From: an uncultured Collinsella sp.
GTDB lineage: Bacteria > Actinomycetota > Coriobacteriia > Coriobacteriales > Coriobacteriaceae
Length of the DNA: 64,000 nt
Direction of reading: 5' to 3'
NCBI GenBank assembly: GCA_958408685.1
Contig: CATYLC010000009.1
Span: 1 to 64,000, forward strand
The translations under genes were made by a program, and so were the position numbers. Position 1 is the first letter of the stretch; every line of letters starts with the position of its first letter. Positions 24,291 through 32,718 of this stretch are shown here, in pieces. Under the pieces are notes generated by a model, which did not search any database, was not told the DNA's origin, and saw only the letters and a list, made by a program, of their open reading frames with translations.

Positions 24291-25586
24291 ATGGCACCAG
24301 CACTGTCCGATCTTCAACCGCAACCAGCGCCCAAGGCCACCGCGGCGGCGCAAGCCGCCATTGGCGACAGTCTGGTCAAAGAGGCTCAAACTTTTGCCGA
24401 TGAGCTTGCCGCATGGCGTCACGATCTGCATCGGACGCCCGAACTTGGTAACGACCTCCCGCAGACCTCTGCGTATATCCAAGCGCGCCTGGCCGAGATG
24501 GACATCCCGTTTGCCACGCTCGTCGATGGTTCCTGTGTTGTGGGCCTTGTCGGTGCCGGTGCCACCGCGGCCCAGGGCAATGGCGTCTGCACGGACGAAC
24601 AGGCCGGTACGGTCGTTATGCTTCGTGGCGACATGGACGCCCTGCCCGTTGCCGAGGAATCCGGCGAGCCCTTTGCATCCACCAACGGCTGCATGCACGC
24701 TTGCGGTCACGATATGCACGCGACGGCGCTGCTTGGTGCGGCTCGTATGCTCAAAGCGCGCGAGGCAGAGCTTGTTGATGCCAACGCTACGGTTAAGTTG
24801 CTGTTCCAGCCGGGCGAGGAGACCTTTGAGGGAGCACGCGCTGCCATCGCCGACGGTTTGCTCGAGAACCCGCGCCCTCAGGCGGCCTTTGCCATGCATG
24901 TCAACAGCCAGTCGCCGCTTGGTCTGGTGCTCTACGGCAGCCCGGCGCTTTCGGGCGTGTACGGTTTTCGCATCACGCTTCAGGGCAAGGGCGGCCATGG
25001 CTCGAGCCCCGAGATCTGCATCGACCCCATCGCGGCCGGCGTCCATGTGCACCTGGCGCTCCAGGAGCTTATCGCCCGCGAGGTGCCGGCGACCAAGGAA
25101 GTCGCACTTACCGTTGGTAAGTTTGCTGGCGGCTTGGCGGCCAACGTCATCCCCGACACCTGCGTGCTCGAGGGAACGCTGCGCGGCTTCGATGTTGAGC
25201 TCATGGAGCACCTCAAGACCCGCATCGCGGAGGTCGTTAACGGCGTTGCCACAACATATCGTACGCCGGCGACCATCGAGACGCTTTCGGATGTTCCGCC
25301 GCTTGTACTCGACAGCGATATGACTCAGGCGTCGCTTGGCTACGTGGGCGCAGTGCTGCCCAAGTCGGCTTTCTTGCCGCTTTTCCATGCCATGGCGAGT
25401 GAGGACTTCGCGCTTATCTCGAGCGAGATTCCGAGTGCGTACTTTACCGTGGGCGCGGCCGTAACCGACACGGACGAACACTTTGCCCAGCACCATCCCA
25501 AGGCACGTTTTAACGATGCCGAGCTGCCGCTCGGTGCTGCGGCTTATACCGCCGTCTCTTTGGGCTATATCGCCGACCACCGGTAG
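24291..25586 (+). CDS. M20-family amidohydrolase (peptidase M20D)
   Basis: The M20D metal-site motifs are present: RHDLHRTPELG near the N-terminus, RGDMDALPV, MHACGHDMHATALLGAA, PGEETFEGA and a C-terminal SEDFA. The dimerisation domain lies between about 220 and 330. The family hydrolyses N-acyl amino acids or dipeptides (hippurate hydrolase, IAA-amino-acid hydrolase and similar). The ATG follows GGAGGG; an ATG 54 bases upstream has no site. The stop codon lies inside the outer stem of the hairpin at 25580-25669. Confidence 0.9.
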   Translation: MAPALSDLQPQPAPKATAAAQAAIGDSLVKEAQTFADELAAWRHDLHRTPELGNDLPQTSAYIQARLAEMDIPFATLVDGSCVVGLVGAGATAAQGNGVCTDEQAGTVVMLRGDMDALPVAEESGEPFASTNGCMHACGHDMHATALLGAARMLKAREAELVDANATVKLLFQPGEETFEGARAAIADGLLENPRPQAAFAMHVNSQSPLGLVLYGSPALSGVYGFRITLQGKGGHGSSPEICIDPIAAGVHVHLALQELIAREVPATKEVALTVGKFAGGLAANVIPDTCVLEGTLRGFDVELMEHLKTRIAEVVNGVATTYRTPATIETLSDVPPLVLDSDMTQASLGYVGAVLPKSAFLPLFHAMASEDFALISSEIPSAYFTVGAAVTDTDEHFAQHHPKARFNDAELPLGAAAYTAVSLGYIADHR

Positions 25587-25669
25587 CATCCAACCTTGCC
25601 TTTCAAGCCTGCGGGCATGGCCGTAAGGCCTATGCCCTTGTCTTTCAAGGCAATCTTGGGCACTACCGG
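25580..25669. repeat. Nested hairpin overlapping the M20 stop codon
   Basis: The outer stem CCGGTAG/CTACCGG (25580-25586, 25663-25669) includes the TAG stop codon. Inside are TTGCCTT/AAGGCAA and GGGCAT/ATGCCC, capped by GGCC-GTAA-GGCC with a bulged T. The apex GGCAT-G(R)CC-NNAA-GG(Y)C-T-ATGCC matches the element at 17498 in structure and partly in sequence. Confidence 0.7.
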
Positions 25670-25707
25670 CGCCCGGCGCAGGCTATTCGTTTTTTAAAAG
25701 GAGCGGT

Positions 25708-26157
25708 ATGTCCCAGCAACGCAAATTCTTCCCCGGCTGGCTCGTGGTGACCTCCGGCTTTGTGATCATGGCCACGTGCTACACGATTTTCGTCAACTGC
25801 ATGAGCCTGTTCCAGCCGCTGATCGTCAGCGACCTGGGCATTTCCCTTGCGCAGTACAACATCTCCAACGCTATCTCCACCGTGGTGAGCGTCGTGGGTT
25901 CGCTCGTTATCGGCCATGTTGCCGATAAGGTGAGTGGCCGCGTATTGGGCTCGCTCACCGTTATCGCCACCTCGGCGGTGCTCGCGGGCATGAGCTTTGT
26001 GGGTGAGCTTTGGCAGGTCTATGTGCTCTTTGCCGTCTCGGGCTCCTTTGCGAGCGCCTGGATCGTGTGCCTGGTGTGTTCTGTTGTCATGCTCGTATTC
26101 CTGCTGGCCTCGGAGCCCATCGCCGCCAAGCTGCGCGCAAGCGTGGCGGGGGAGTAG
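25708..26157 (+). pseudogene. MFS transporter with large internal deletion
   Basis: The 149-codon frame begins as a normal major facilitator (FFPGWLVVTSGFVIMATCYT, then about four TM helices and the GHVADKVSGR loop motif). After about residue 114 it jumps to what looks like the last TM and C-terminus of the same family (IVCLVCSVVMLVFLLASEPIAAK). Family members have about 400 residues, so about 250 have been lost in frame. It has a good ribosome site (AAAAGGAG). A transport function is unlikely. Confidence 0.75.
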
Positions 26158-26192
26158 GCGTCCGTCGCTCTTTTCTGTTCGCCCCGTTCTGT

Positions 26193-26256
26193 CCGTGGCC
26201 GCCTTGGAAGCCGAATGGATGCTCGTGCCATCATTCGGTTTCCAAGGCGGCCACGG
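26193..26256. repeat. 25-bp hairpin, first of three
   Basis: Arms 26193-26217 and 26232-26256 are complementary over 25 bp with one G-T pair; the loop has 14 bases. No T-run follows. Confidence 0.8.
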
Positions 26257-26267
26257 GCCTACGAAAT

Positions 26268-26329
26268 GATCCGTTTTCCTCCGTCCCCAACAGATCACGT
26301 GATCCGAAGGGGACGGAGGAAAGCGGATC
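26268..26329. repeat. 21-bp hairpin, second of three (GGGGACGGAGGAAA type)
   Basis: Arms 26268-26288 and 26309-26329 pair with one G-T pair. The 20-base loop contains the palindrome GATCACGTGATC. The right arm sequence recurs, almost unchanged, at 61133-61154. Confidence 0.8.
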
Positions 26330-26336
26330 GCAAACA

Positions 26337-26396
26337 GCGGCGGTGCGTCAGGCCGAACGAGTCCCCATACCCTCGTTCGGCCTGACGCACCGCCGC
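26337..26396. repeat. 25-bp perfect hairpin, third of three
   Basis: Arms 26337-26361 and 26372-26396 are perfectly complementary over 25 bp with a 10-base loop. It lies just upstream of the hisS promoter. Confidence 0.85.
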
Positions 26397-26461
26397 GGTT
26401 TGTGTTTGTGCCGTATAATGACCGTTACCTATGACGCGATACAAAAGAAAGGTGTTTGCCC

Positions 26462-27775
26462 ATGCAGGCACAGAAGGCGGAGGGAACCCGCGACCTTATC
26501 GGCGCCGAGATGCGCGCCTGGCAAAAGATGCAGCAGATTGCGGCCGGCGTGTTCGAGCCGTTTGGTTTTAAACCCATCGAGACGCCCGCGATCGAGCAGG
26601 TGGACGTGTTTGTCCACGGTATCGGCCAGTCGACCGACGTCGTGCGCAAGGAAATGTTCCGCGTGTTCAGCGGTGCCAACCTGGAGCGCGTCTTTACCGA
26701 GGGCACCGACACCAAACTCAAGCCCAAGCAGCGCCTGGCGCTTCGCCCCGAGGGCACGGCCGGCGTGGTGCGCGCTGTCGTCGAGAACAATCTGGTGCCC
26801 CAGGGCTCCACGCCGTTTAAGGCGTACTACGCCGAGGCCATGTTCCGCGGCGAGCGTCCCCAGAAGGGCCGCCTGCGCCAGTTCCACCAGGTGGGCATCG
26901 AGTGGCTCGGCGCTCCCGATCCGGCGGCAGACGCCGAGTGCATCATCATGCTCATGGAGTTTTACAAGCGCCTGGGCTTCGATCTTTCCAAGCTTCGTCT
27001 GCTCATTAACTCGATGGGCGACGCTCGGTGCCGTCCGGCTTACCGCGAGCAAGTCAAGCAGTTTATCCTCGATCACGCAGACGAGATGTGCGATGAGTGC
27101 CGCGAGCGCGCCGAGCTCAACCCGCTGCGTGCCTTTGACTGCAAGAACGACCACTGCCGCGAGATCATGGCCGAGGCTCCGCTGATGGGTGACAACCTGT
27201 GCGATGAGTGCCGCGAGCACTACGAGCAAGTCAAGCGCTATCTGGACGCCGCCGGTATCGAGTATGTCGAGGATCCCACCTTGGTGCGCGGCCTGGACTA
27301 CTACACCCGTACTGTCTTTGAGGTCGAGGCCCCTGGCGCCGGCGTCGGCTCCATCGGCGGCGGCGGCCGCTACGATGGCCTCGTCGAGCTCGAGGGCGGC
27401 AAGCCCACGGCAGGCGTCGGCTTCGCCGTCGGTTTTGAGCGCGCCCTGCTGGCCCTGCAGGCCTTTGGCAGCGACCTGGGTGCCGAGGAGGTCCCGTGCG
27501 TCTACGTCGCCAATGCCGGCAAGGAGCTGCGTCAGAACGTCTTTACCATTACGCAGCAGCTTCGCGCCGCAGGGATTGTGACCGAGGCCGACTATCAGGG
27601 CCGTTCGCTCAAGGCCCAGTTTAAGCAGGCCGATAAGGTAGGCGCCAAGCTCATCCTGGTCCTGGGCGGCGACGAGCTTGCCGCCGGCAAGGTCAAGGTG
27701 CGCGACATGCAGAGCCATGACGAGGTTCTCGTCGATCTGGCCAACGTGGTCGAGGCGGTTCGCGAGCGCCTGTAG
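26462..27775 (+). CDS. hisS: Histidyl-tRNA synthetase
   Basis: This class II synthetase charges tRNA-His in the cytosol. Motif 1 region (GFKPIETPAIEQVDVF), motif 2 (FRGERPQKGRLRQFHQVGIE), the HisA motif VRGLDYYTRTVFEV and motif 3 (VGFAVGFERALLAL) are all present, then the anticodon-binding domain. The length of 437 aa is typical. The ATG follows AAAGAAAGG; a TTG six bases upstream is less likely. A TATAAT box at 26414-26419 is a possible -10. No T-box leader is seen. A terminator follows at 27833. Confidence 0.97.
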   Translation: MQAQKAEGTRDLIGAEMRAWQKMQQIAAGVFEPFGFKPIETPAIEQVDVFVHGIGQSTDVVRKEMFRVFSGANLERVFTEGTDTKLKPKQRLALRPEGTAGVVRAVVENNLVPQGSTPFKAYYAEAMFRGERPQKGRLRQFHQVGIEWLGAPDPAADAECIIMLMEFYKRLGFDLSKLRLLINSMGDARCRPAYREQVKQFILDHADEMCDECRERAELNPLRAFDCKNDHCREIMAEAPLMGDNLCDECREHYEQVKRYLDAAGIEYVEDPTLVRGLDYYTRTVFEVEAPGAGVGSIGGGGRYDGLVELEGGKPTAGVGFAVGFERALLALQAFGSDLGAEEVPCVYVANAGKELRQNVFTITQQLRAAGIVTEADYQGRSLKAQFKQADKVGAKLILVLGGDELAAGKVKVRDMQSHDEVLVDLANVVEAVRERL

Positions 27776-27832
27776 CGCATCTTTTTGAGCTGCGGGCCTG
27801 CTAACGTGCCCTGCTCATGGAGAGCGATTGTT

Positions 27833-27871
27833 ACGGGGGTGTTTCGCTTTTATGCGGAATGCCCCCGTTTG
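27833..27871 (+). terminator. Terminator of hisS
   Basis: ACGGGGG/CCCCCGT with partly paired interior is followed by TTTGTG. Confidence 0.75.
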
Positions 27872-27926
27872 TGTATGCCGTCCACCGAGAAATACGACCA
27901 TTTAGGGCAAAAACCCTTGCAATGCA

Positions 27927-27988
27927 GAAAATACTTTTGTGTGGTAAAGCGCAATCAGTGTCGAAAGTATTTCTCAAGCGCCTATAAT
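27927..27988 (+). promoter_or_regulatory. ppc promoter region with inverted repeat
   Basis: A consensus TATAAT lies at 27983-27988. Upstream, AAATACTTT and AAAGTATTT (within 27927-27937 and 27964-27973) form a 9-bp inverted repeat spanning the -35 position, which suggests a repressor or activator site. Confidence 0.5.
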
Positions 27989-28032
27989 GAATACCGCATG
28001 TTACGTGCATAGAAGGAGGAATGGGAGGAAAC

Positions 28033-30846
28033 GTGGCTGAGAACCTAAGCAACCAGTCTGTACCCGAAGCCGCGGCGCGCGTCGCTGCCGTGGTCAACCG
28101 CCTCGTTAACCGAATCGGCTCGAATGCCGAGTCCAGGGAGCGTCTCGCCGAGATCGAGATCCCCGAGGAGCTGCGCGATAATCTGGCGCTGTTCCTGCGC
28201 CTGGAACGTCGTGTGCTTAGCGAGTATGATCCCGAGATCGCGGACCTGTTCGACAAGATTTTGACAGCCGAGATTGTGGTCAATGCTGGCAACCCCGGTA
28301 GCCGCGCTGCCGACGAGTCCGTTGACGAACAGGGCGTGCCCACTGCCGACGAGCCCACCGCCGTGGCGTTTCGCGAAGTCGTCGATTTGATTGACAGCCT
28401 GCCGCTTGATAAGCAGCAGGTCATCGTTCGCGCCTTTACGAGCTTCTTCCACTTGGCAAACCTGTCGGAGGAGAACTACCGTGTGGCGCAGCTGCGCGAG
28501 CGCGAGGCCGGCGCATCGACCGATACCGAGGTCGATCCCGCCAACGAACTCACCGTCGCCTATCACCAGTTGGTAAACGAGATGGGCGTCGAGGGTGCCA
28601 ATGAGCTGCTCGGCAAGCTCGAGTTCCACCCTGTCTTTACCGCACATCCCACCGAGGCCCGTCGTAAGGCCGTCGAGGGCAAGATTCGCCGTATCTCCAA
28701 CCTGCTGGAGGAGCGTCCGCGTTTGGGCGGCTCCGACCTGGTGGAGAACGAGCGCCATATGCTGCAGGAGATCGACGCCCTGGTGCGTACGAGCCCCATC
28801 GCGCTCAAGAAGCCCACGCCGGTCGAGGAAGCCGATACCATCATCGACATCTTCGATAACACGCTGTTCGACGTTATCCCCGTCATCTACCGTCGTTTTG
28901 ACGACTGGGTGCTGGGCGACAAGGCCGGTACCGTGCCGCCGCTGTGCCCGGCGTTCTTCCATCCCGGCAGCTGGATCGGCTCCGACCGCGACGGCAACCC
29001 CAACGTCACCGCCAAGGTGAGCCGCGAAGTCGCCGCCAAGTACTTCACTCACATGGTGCTCAAGCTCGAGGACAAGTGCCGCCGCATCGGCCACAACCTC
29101 ACGCTCGAGGCCACCTACAGCAAGCCTTCTGCCGAGCTCATTAACCTGTGGAACCATCAGGTCGAGATGAGCCCTCGTTACACGGCCCGCGCCGAGCTGA
29201 TCTCCGAGCACGAGCCGCATCGCGCCGTCATGCTCGTCATGGCCGACCGCCTGAACGCCACCGTGCGCCGCATCACCGACACCATGTACCACAGCGCCGA
29301 CGAGTTCCTGGATGACCTGCGCGTCGTCCAGCGTTCGCTTGCTGCCTGCGGTGCCGTCCGTGCCGCCTACGGTCCGGTCCAAACCATCATCTGGCAGGTC
29401 GAGTCCTTCGGCTTCCATATGGTCGAGATGGAGTTCCGTCAGCACTCCGTGGTGCACGCCCGCGCCCTCAAGGATATCCACGAGAACGGTATCCATGGTG
29501 ACCTGCAGCCCATGACGCGCGAGGTCATCGACACCTTCCGTGCCATCGGTTCCATCCAAAAGCGCTACGGCAAGAAGATGGCACACCGCTACATCATCTC
29601 GTTTACCAAGAGTGCCCAGCATGTGGCCGACGTCTTTGAGCTGGCCCACCTGTCCTTCGCACACGAGGAAGACGTTCCCGAGCTCGACGTGATCCCGCTG
29701 TTCGAGCAGCTCGAGGACCTCGAGGGCTGCGTTGACGTGCTCGACCAGATGCTTACGCTGCCCGTGGTGCAAAAGCGCCTTGCCCAGACCAACCGCCGCA
29801 TGGAGGTCATGCTGGGCTATTCCGACTCTTCCAAGGATGCCGGTCCTACCACGGCCATGCTCGCGCTGCACTCCGCGCAGGAGCGCATCGCCAAGTGGGC
29901 AGAGAAGAACGATATCGACCTGGTGCTCATGCACGGTCGCGGCGGTGCCGTGGGCCGTGGCGGCGGCCCGGCCAACAAGGCCGTGCTGGCGCAGCCCAAG
30001 GGTTCGGTCAACTGCTTCTTTAAGCTCACCGAGCAGGGCGAAGTCATCTTTGCCCGTTACGGCAACCGCACGCTGGCTCAGCGCCATGTTGAGTCCGTTG
30101 CCGCCGCAACGCTTTTGCAGTCGGCCCCGAGTGTCGAGAAGACCAACACCGAGACCACGCAGAAGTTCTGGGATATGGCCGAGAAGCTCAACACTGCAAG
30201 CCACGAACGCTATCTGGACCTGCTGAACACCGAGGACTTTACACCGTGGTTCTCGACCGTGACGCCGCTGACCGAGGTCGGTCTGCTGCCGATCGGCTCG
30301 CGTCCCGCCAAGCGCGGTCTGGGCGCCAAGTCGCTCGATGACCTGCGTACCATCCCGTGGATCTTCAGCTGGAGCCAGGCGCGCATTAACCTGGCCGCTT
30401 GGTACGGTCTGGGCACCGCCTGCGAGCAGCTTGGCGATCTTGACCAGCTCAAGGCTGCCTACCAGGAGTGGCCGTTCTTCCGCACCTTTATCGACAACAT
30501 CGAGATGTCGATCGCCAAGACCGACCAGCGCATCGCCAAGATGTATCTGCACCTGGGCGACCGCCAGGATCTGTCCGAGAAGGTCTTTACCGAGATGCAG
30601 CTCACGCGTAAGTGGGTCCTTGCCATCGTCGGTGACGAGTGGCCGCTGCAGCGCCGTCGCGTGCTCGGCTGCGCCGTCCGTGTACGTAACCCCTACGTCG
30701 ACGCCCTGTCCATCGCCCAGGTCCGCGCCCTTCGCGAGGTGCGTATGAACCAGGACGAGATGGCCGAGGAGAAGAAGGCCGAGTACATGAGCCTGATTCT
30801 TTCGACTGTGACCGGCGTCTCGGCAGGACTGCAGAACACGGGGTAA
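28033..30846 (+). CDS. ppc: Phosphoenolpyruvate carboxylase
   Basis: This cytosolic enzyme adds bicarbonate to phosphoenolpyruvate to give oxaloacetate, feeding the C4 branch in an anaerobe. The catalytic signatures are complete: TAHPTEARRK (active-site His), VMLGYSDSSKDAG, and GRGGAVGRGGGP with its essential Arg; the C-terminus is SAGLQNTG. The length of about 937 aa is typical. The start is ambiguous. AAGGAGGA sits directly against an ATG at 28021 (spacing 1), whereas the GTG at 28033 has GGGAGG four bases upstream, so the GTG is preferred. Confidence 0.97.
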   Translation: MAENLSNQSVPEAAARVAAVVNRLVNRIGSNAESRERLAEIEIPEELRDNLALFLRLERRVLSEYDPEIADLFDKILTAEIVVNAGNPGSRAADESVDEQGVPTADEPTAVAFREVVDLIDSLPLDKQQVIVRAFTSFFHLANLSEENYRVAQLREREAGASTDTEVDPANELTVAYHQLVNEMGVEGANELLGKLEFHPVFTAHPTEARRKAVEGKIRRISNLLEERPRLGGSDLVENERHMLQEIDALVRTSPIALKKPTPVEEADTIIDIFDNTLFDVIPVIYRRFDDWVLGDKAGTVPPLCPAFFHPGSWIGSDRDGNPNVTAKVSREVAAKYFTHMVLKLEDKCRRIGHNLTLEATYSKPSAELINLWNHQVEMSPRYTARAELISEHEPHRAVMLVMADRLNATVRRITDTMYHSADEFLDDLRVVQRSLAACGAVRAAYGPVQTIIWQVESFGFHMVEMEFRQHSVVHARALKDIHENGIHGDLQPMTREVIDTFRAIGSIQKRYGKKMAHRYIISFTKSAQHVADVFELAHLSFAHEEDVPELDVIPLFEQLEDLEGCVDVLDQMLTLPVVQKRLAQTNRRMEVMLGYSDSSKDAGPTTAMLALHSAQERIAKWAEKNDIDLVLMHGRGGAVGRGGGPANKAVLAQPKGSVNCFFKLTEQGEVIFARYGNRTLAQRHVESVAAATLLQSAPSVEKTNTETTQKFWDMAEKLNTASHERYLDLLNTEDFTPWFSTVTPLTEVGLLPIGSRPAKRGLGAKSLDDLRTIPWIFSWSQARINLAAWYGLGTACEQLGDLDQLKAAYQEWPFFRTFIDNIEMSIAKTDQRIAKMYLHLGDRQDLSEKVFTEMQLTRKWVLAIVGDEWPLQRRRVLGCAVRVRNPYVDALSIAQVRALREVRMNQDEMAEEKKAEYMSLILSTVTGVSAGLQNTG

Positions 30847-30869
30847 TCGATAGCCCTGTGGCTCTCACC

Positions 30870-30996
30870 GGGACCCGACGGGTTTCCCTCTGAATGCGTC
30901 CTCGCACTTGAAGCCCCCTTATCCTGCTCCTTCGGAGCTGCGGATAAGGGGGCTTCGTGCTGCGGAATGCATTCAGAGGGAAACCCGTCGGGTCCC
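30870..30996. repeat. Two-stem hairpin with conserved GTCCTCG/CTGCGGAAT internal loop, copy 1
   Basis: Outer arms 30870-30897 and 30969-30996 pair perfectly over 28 bp. Inner arms 30911-30924 and 30942-30955 pair perfectly over 14 bp. The 13-base internal loop strands are GTCCTCGCACTTG and CGTGCTGCGGAAT. The apex is a short GCTCC-TTC-GGAGC hairpin. The same plan, with unrelated stem sequences, recurs at 33472-33596. Confidence 0.85.
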
Positions 30997-31100
30997 TTCG
31001 TCCTCGGTCTTCTAGGATTAAATCTGATGAAAATAAAGTGCGCTTCGCGCTCAATGTGGAGTGCGGCGAGGGCTTCTTGCGTCCTGCGGAGTGTGCCTAA
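30997..31100. other. Degenerate copy of the two-stem hairpin; no gene seen to 31391
   Basis: CGTCCTCGG (about 31000), a GCGC-TTC-GCGC mini-hairpin (about 31041) and GCGTCCTGCGGAGTG (31080-31094) are the landmarks of the two-stem element in the right order, but the long stems no longer pair. From 31101 to 31391 no gene is seen. A GCGCGC-TTCG-CGCG hairpin near 31170 and the larA leader lie there. Confidence 0.4.
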
Positions 31101-31391
31101 AAGTAAACTAATGGCGGACCCTGCGATGTCCGGTCTTCGGCGGATTACTGGCTGGGAAAAGCTGGCGCGCTTCGCGCGTTTTGGATGGGGTCTATCCCGG
31201 TGGCGCATTTGGTGCTTCTCGCCTTACGACTGTTGCGGCTGCGGTCCCGTTTGGGATCGTGGCCGTTTTGTTGTGGGTCAAATATGAACGTTGTGTTAAT
31301 GAGTCGGTGGACGGTGGTGTTTTTCGGTGAGCGGCGTATCCTTCCAACGGTTTATCTAGTGTGTCAGTTGAAAGGAAGAGGGCGCTCGTCA

Positions 31392-32669
31392 TTGTTTGAA
31401 TGTGAACTGCCGTTTGACCACAAGACGTTGCATCTGGAGCTCGAGGATAAGAACTTCGCGGGTGTGATGGAAGGTCATCAAAACGAGTTTAAGACTACAA
31501 AATCGCAGGAAGAGCTGGTAGAGGAGTCGCTTGCCAACCCTTATGGTTCGCCTTCGCTCGAGGAGCTTTGTGCTGGCAAGAAGGATATCGTCATTATTAG
31601 CTCCGATCATACGCGCCCCGTTCCCTCGCGTGTGACGATGCCTATTCTGCTGCATCACATCCATTCCGCTGCGCCCGAGGCTCGCGTGCGTATTTTGGTT
31701 GCTACGGGTATGCATCGTCCGTCGACGCACGAGGAGCTCGTCAACAAGTACGGCGAGGAGATCGTTGCCAACGAGGAAATCGTTATGCACGTCGCGACTG
31801 ACGACAGCATGATGAAAAAGATCGGCACCCTGCCTTCTGGTGGCGAGTGCATCATCAACAAGATTGCTGCCGATTGCGATCTGCTGCTTGCCGAGGGCTT
31901 TATTGAGCCGCACTTCTTTGCCGGTTTCTCTGGTAGCCGCAAGTCCGTCCTGCCTGGCATCGCCAGCTACAAGACCATCATGTACAACCACAACGGTCAG
32001 TTTGTGAACGATTCCCATTCGCGTGCCGGCAACCTGTGCCACAACCACGTGAGCGAGGACATGTTTGCCGCTGCCGAGATGGCTCACCTTGCCTTTGTGC
32101 TCAACGTGGTGCTCAACGGCAAGCACGAGGTCATCGGCTCCTTTGCCGGCGACATCCACAAGGCGCACGAGGCTGGCTGCGAGTTCGTGAAGAGCCTTGC
32201 CGGTGTTGAGCCCGTCGAGTGCGAGATTGCCATCACCACCAACGGCGGCTACCCGCTCGACCAGAACATCTATCAGGCCGTGAAGGGCATGTGCTCTGCC
32301 GAGGCTACGCTTCCCGAGGGCGGCGTGATCATCGACGTCGCCGGCTGTGCCGACGGTCACGGTGGCGAGGGCTTCTATCACAACATCGCCGACAACGATC
32401 CGGCGGAGTTTGAGCGTGCCTGCATCGACCGTCCTAAGGACGAGACCCTGCCCGACCAGTGGACGAGCCAGATCTTTGCCCGCATCCTGGCGCATCACCC
32501 TGTGATCATGGTCACCGACCTGTGCGATCACCAGATGATCAAGGATATGCACATGACGCCGGTCAACACCCTCGATGAGGCGCTCAAGCTCGCCTTTGAG
32601 ATGAAGGGTGCCGATGCCAAGGTGGCCGTCATTCCCGATGGCCTGGGCGTTGTCGTCGCACAGCACTAG
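31392..32669 (+). CDS. larA: Nickel-dependent lactate racemase LarA
   Basis: LarA interconverts L- and D-lactate using the nickel-pincer nucleotide cofactor. From a TTG start (MFECELP), the catalytic residues fall at exactly the positions known for the Lactobacillus plantarum enzyme: His108 (ATGMHRPS), His174 (EPHFFAGF), Lys184 (GFSGSRKSVLPG, cofactor tether) and His200 (YNHNG). This agreement and the usual length of 425 aa support the TTG, which has GGAAGAGGG nine bases upstream. The SDHTRPVPS motif is also present. larD follows 49 bases downstream; larB and larC lie on the opposite strand. No larE is in the window. Confidence 0.95.
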   Translation: MFECELPFDHKTLHLELEDKNFAGVMEGHQNEFKTTKSQEELVEESLANPYGSPSLEELCAGKKDIVIISSDHTRPVPSRVTMPILLHHIHSAAPEARVRILVATGMHRPSTHEELVNKYGEEIVANEEIVMHVATDDSMMKKIGTLPSGGECIINKIAADCDLLLAEGFIEPHFFAGFSGSRKSVLPGIASYKTIMYNHNGQFVNDSHSRAGNLCHNHVSEDMFAAAEMAHLAFVLNVVLNGKHEVIGSFAGDIHKAHEAGCEFVKSLAGVEPVECEIAITTNGGYPLDQNIYQAVKGMCSAEATLPEGGVIIDVAGCADGHGGEGFYHNIADNDPAEFERACIDRPKDETLPDQWTSQIFARILAHHPVIMVTDLCDHQMIKDMHMTPVNTLDEALKLAFEMKGADAKVAVIPDGLGVVVAQH

Positions 32670-32718
32670 TACGCGGCCTAAACGAATCGTTTATAACCGA
32701 CAAGAAAGATAAGGTTTT

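Noticed and set aside
26396..27775. T-box riboswitch before hisS or aspS
   Set aside because: No specifier stem or GGTGGNACCGCG-type antiterminator sequence is visible in either leader.
28045..30552. Long open frame (about 835 codons) antisense to ppc
   Set aside because: It mirrors the GC-biased codon positions of ppc, has no ribosome site or protein-family features, and ppc itself is unmistakable. The same applies to long antisense frames over htpG (15296-17248), feoB (40229-42496), the dehydratase (45574-47334) and htrA (59576-61099).
30693..31208. Minus-strand frame over the hairpin after ppc
   Set aside because: It translates the inverted repeats and part of antisense ppc, with no start signal; the hairpin explains the sequence.
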